NCBI GenBank assembly: GCA_965217605.1
Contig: CBDCJB010000001.1
Coordinates: forward strand, 248,001-312,000
Source: JAYYZW01 sp965217605
Lineage (GTDB): Bacteria; Pseudomonadota; Gammaproteobacteria; Ga0077536
Direction of reading: 5' to 3'
Length of the DNA stretch: 64,000 nucleotides
The position numbers and the translations under genes are program-made. The stretch's first letter is position 1. Each line of letters starts with the position of its first letter. A model generated the notes under the pieces. It saw nothing but the letters and a program-made list of their open reading frames with translations. It was not told where the DNA came from and did not search any database. Shown here in pieces: positions 63,288-64,000 of this stretch.

Positions 63288-64000
63288 ATGCTGATAGCTC
63301 GTTACATTTATTACCCGTGCGCGGTGCTGCTCGCGGGTATCGTCGTGGTTTTCTCACTCGAGTCGGCACAGCTCATGCAGATCGCAAGCCAGGCACAGTC
63401 ACTCGAGGGCGCGACCGAAATGGTCTGGAAATCTTTATTGGAGAAATTGAGTTTTTCGCTCTACTCGGGCGCTGAAGATGTGCGAGCGGCGTATGCGGAA
63501 ATCGTCGCGAAAGCAGAATCATATGCAGCGCGTGCGGTTTTCGCGTCATTGCTGCTTGGTGTTTTAACAATCGTCCAGTTGATGCTGATTCGATTCGGAA
63601 CCAAGCGCGAAGTCGCGACGATAGCGTGGCACGCCATTTTAATCGGCGCCATCGCATTCAGCGTCGGGATCATTGCGCCGATGTTGACGGTACTCGCCTA
63701 CTCGGATGTTCCCGTACTGGGCACCGTCATTCTCAAATACGATACCAAAAGCATCGTGTCGACGATCGGACAATTACTCGCCACCAATAACTTGTTTCTG
63801 GCGTTGCTCATCGGTTTATTCAGCATAATTTTCCCGCTGTTCAAGGTGTCGTTAATGCTGATCGCCCTGGCGCCGGCATTCAAGCGTTGTCGCCGCCGCA
63901 GCCTTACCATCATGCATGCGATCGGAAAGTGGTCGATGACGGACGTGTTCGTCGTCAGTGTGCTGGTCGCATTTCTGGCCTTCAGCAAGGATGACCTGAG
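63288..64000 (+). CDS. PqiA-like membrane protein (runs off the window)
   Basis: Partial gene, at least 237 codons, no stop by the window end. Hydrophobic segments: about residues 3-20, 88-108, 121-143, 170-200 and 218-235. The stretch LAYSDVPVLGTVILKYDTKSIVSTIGQLLATN, IGLFSIIFPLFKVSLMLIALA and the closing IGKWSMTDVFVVSVLVAFLAF match PqiA-type membrane domains (IGKWSMxDVF is the signature). Usually paired with an MCE-domain PqiB, for lipid transport across the envelope. Start ATG at 63288. Confidence 0.75.
   Translation, partial: MLIARYIYYPCAVLLAGIVVVFSLESAQLMQIASQAQSLEGATEMVWKSLLEKLSFSLYSGAEDVRAAYAEIVAKAESYAARAVFASLLLGVLTIVQLMLIRFGTKREVATIAWHAILIGAIAFSVGIIAPMLTVLAYSDVPVLGTVILKYDTKSIVSTIGQLLATNNLFLALLIGLFSIIFPLFKVSLMLIALAPAFKRCRRRSLTIMHAIGKWSMTDVFVVSVLVAFLAFSKDDL

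Noticed and set aside
1..64000. CRISPR array, tRNA or rRNA genes
   Set aside because: No regularly spaced repeats and no recognisable RNA gene were seen when reading both strands; a covariance-model search was not possible.

Overview
The window looks like one chromosomal stretch of a GC-rich proteobacterium, most likely a gammaproteobacterium. Supporting signs are icd directly followed by aceK, feoA-feoA-feoB behind a Fur-type box, a PqiA-like protein, a type I DAHP synthase, REP palindromes of gammaproteobacterial style and a RayT (REP-associated transposase) tail. This is inferred from gene content only; there is no rRNA or tRNA marker here.

Two kinds of DNA alternate. Roughly 1-49.5 kb is accessory: catabolic genes (Rieske oxygenase, form-II CoxL-like molybdoenzyme, three PQQ/cytochrome c dehydrogenases, an acyl-CoA cluster, dimethylformamidase-like protein, penicillin acylase, HyuA/HyuB, flavin/F420 LLM oxidoreductases, VOC proteins, acetoacetate decarboxylase-like protein) mixed with many broken genes and insertion-sequence debris (IS4/IS3 chimera, deleted IS481/IS3-like integrase, IS21, two IS91-type solo ends, IS91 scraps). 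From about 49.5 kb to the end the genes are mostly intact and housekeeping-like: class I fumarase, a BtuFCD/Fec-type ABC importer, DAHP synthase, secreted RidA, Feo iron uptake, AceK, isocitrate dehydrogenase and PqiA.

Layout: 0.2-5.1 kb TylF-like methyltransferase, MMPL/RND exporter, Rieske oxygenase with a small partner; 5.4-9.7 kb CoxL-like protein and PQQ dehydrogenase A; 9.7-13.2 kb transposon scrap yard; 13.2-19.6 kb SDR, broken GntR regulator, then a promoter and the CitE-MaoC-AMP ligase-acyl-CoA dehydrogenase operon ending in a thiolase stub; 19.7-26.7 kb glycosyltransferase, PLP decarboxylase, dimethylformamidase-like exported protein, serine hydrolase; 26.9-33.4 kb a segment bracketed by two 320-bp IS91-type ends and holding a VOC-LLM-decarboxylase operon cut by IS21; 33.4-39.3 kb aminotransferase, LLM oxidoreductase, penicillin acylase; 40-44 kb hyuA/hyuB; 44-49.5 kb remnants and the inverted pair of PQQ dehydrogenases B (broken) and C (intact); 49.5-64 kb core genes.

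The most instructive points are: the IS21 insertion whose removal with one 6-bp duplication restores a complete 252-residue decarboxylase frame; the two IS91-type solo ends next to the same tetranucleotide; the three PQQ dehydrogenase paralogs with a shared leader; the orphan exported dimethylformamidase-like protein; and the acyl-CoA operon whose adjacent GntR regulator is broken. I found no CRISPR array, phage or defence system. No single wholly new system stands out; the best candidates for undescribed biology are the acyl-CoA cluster, the PQQ paralog family and the orphan dimethylformamidase-like protein.
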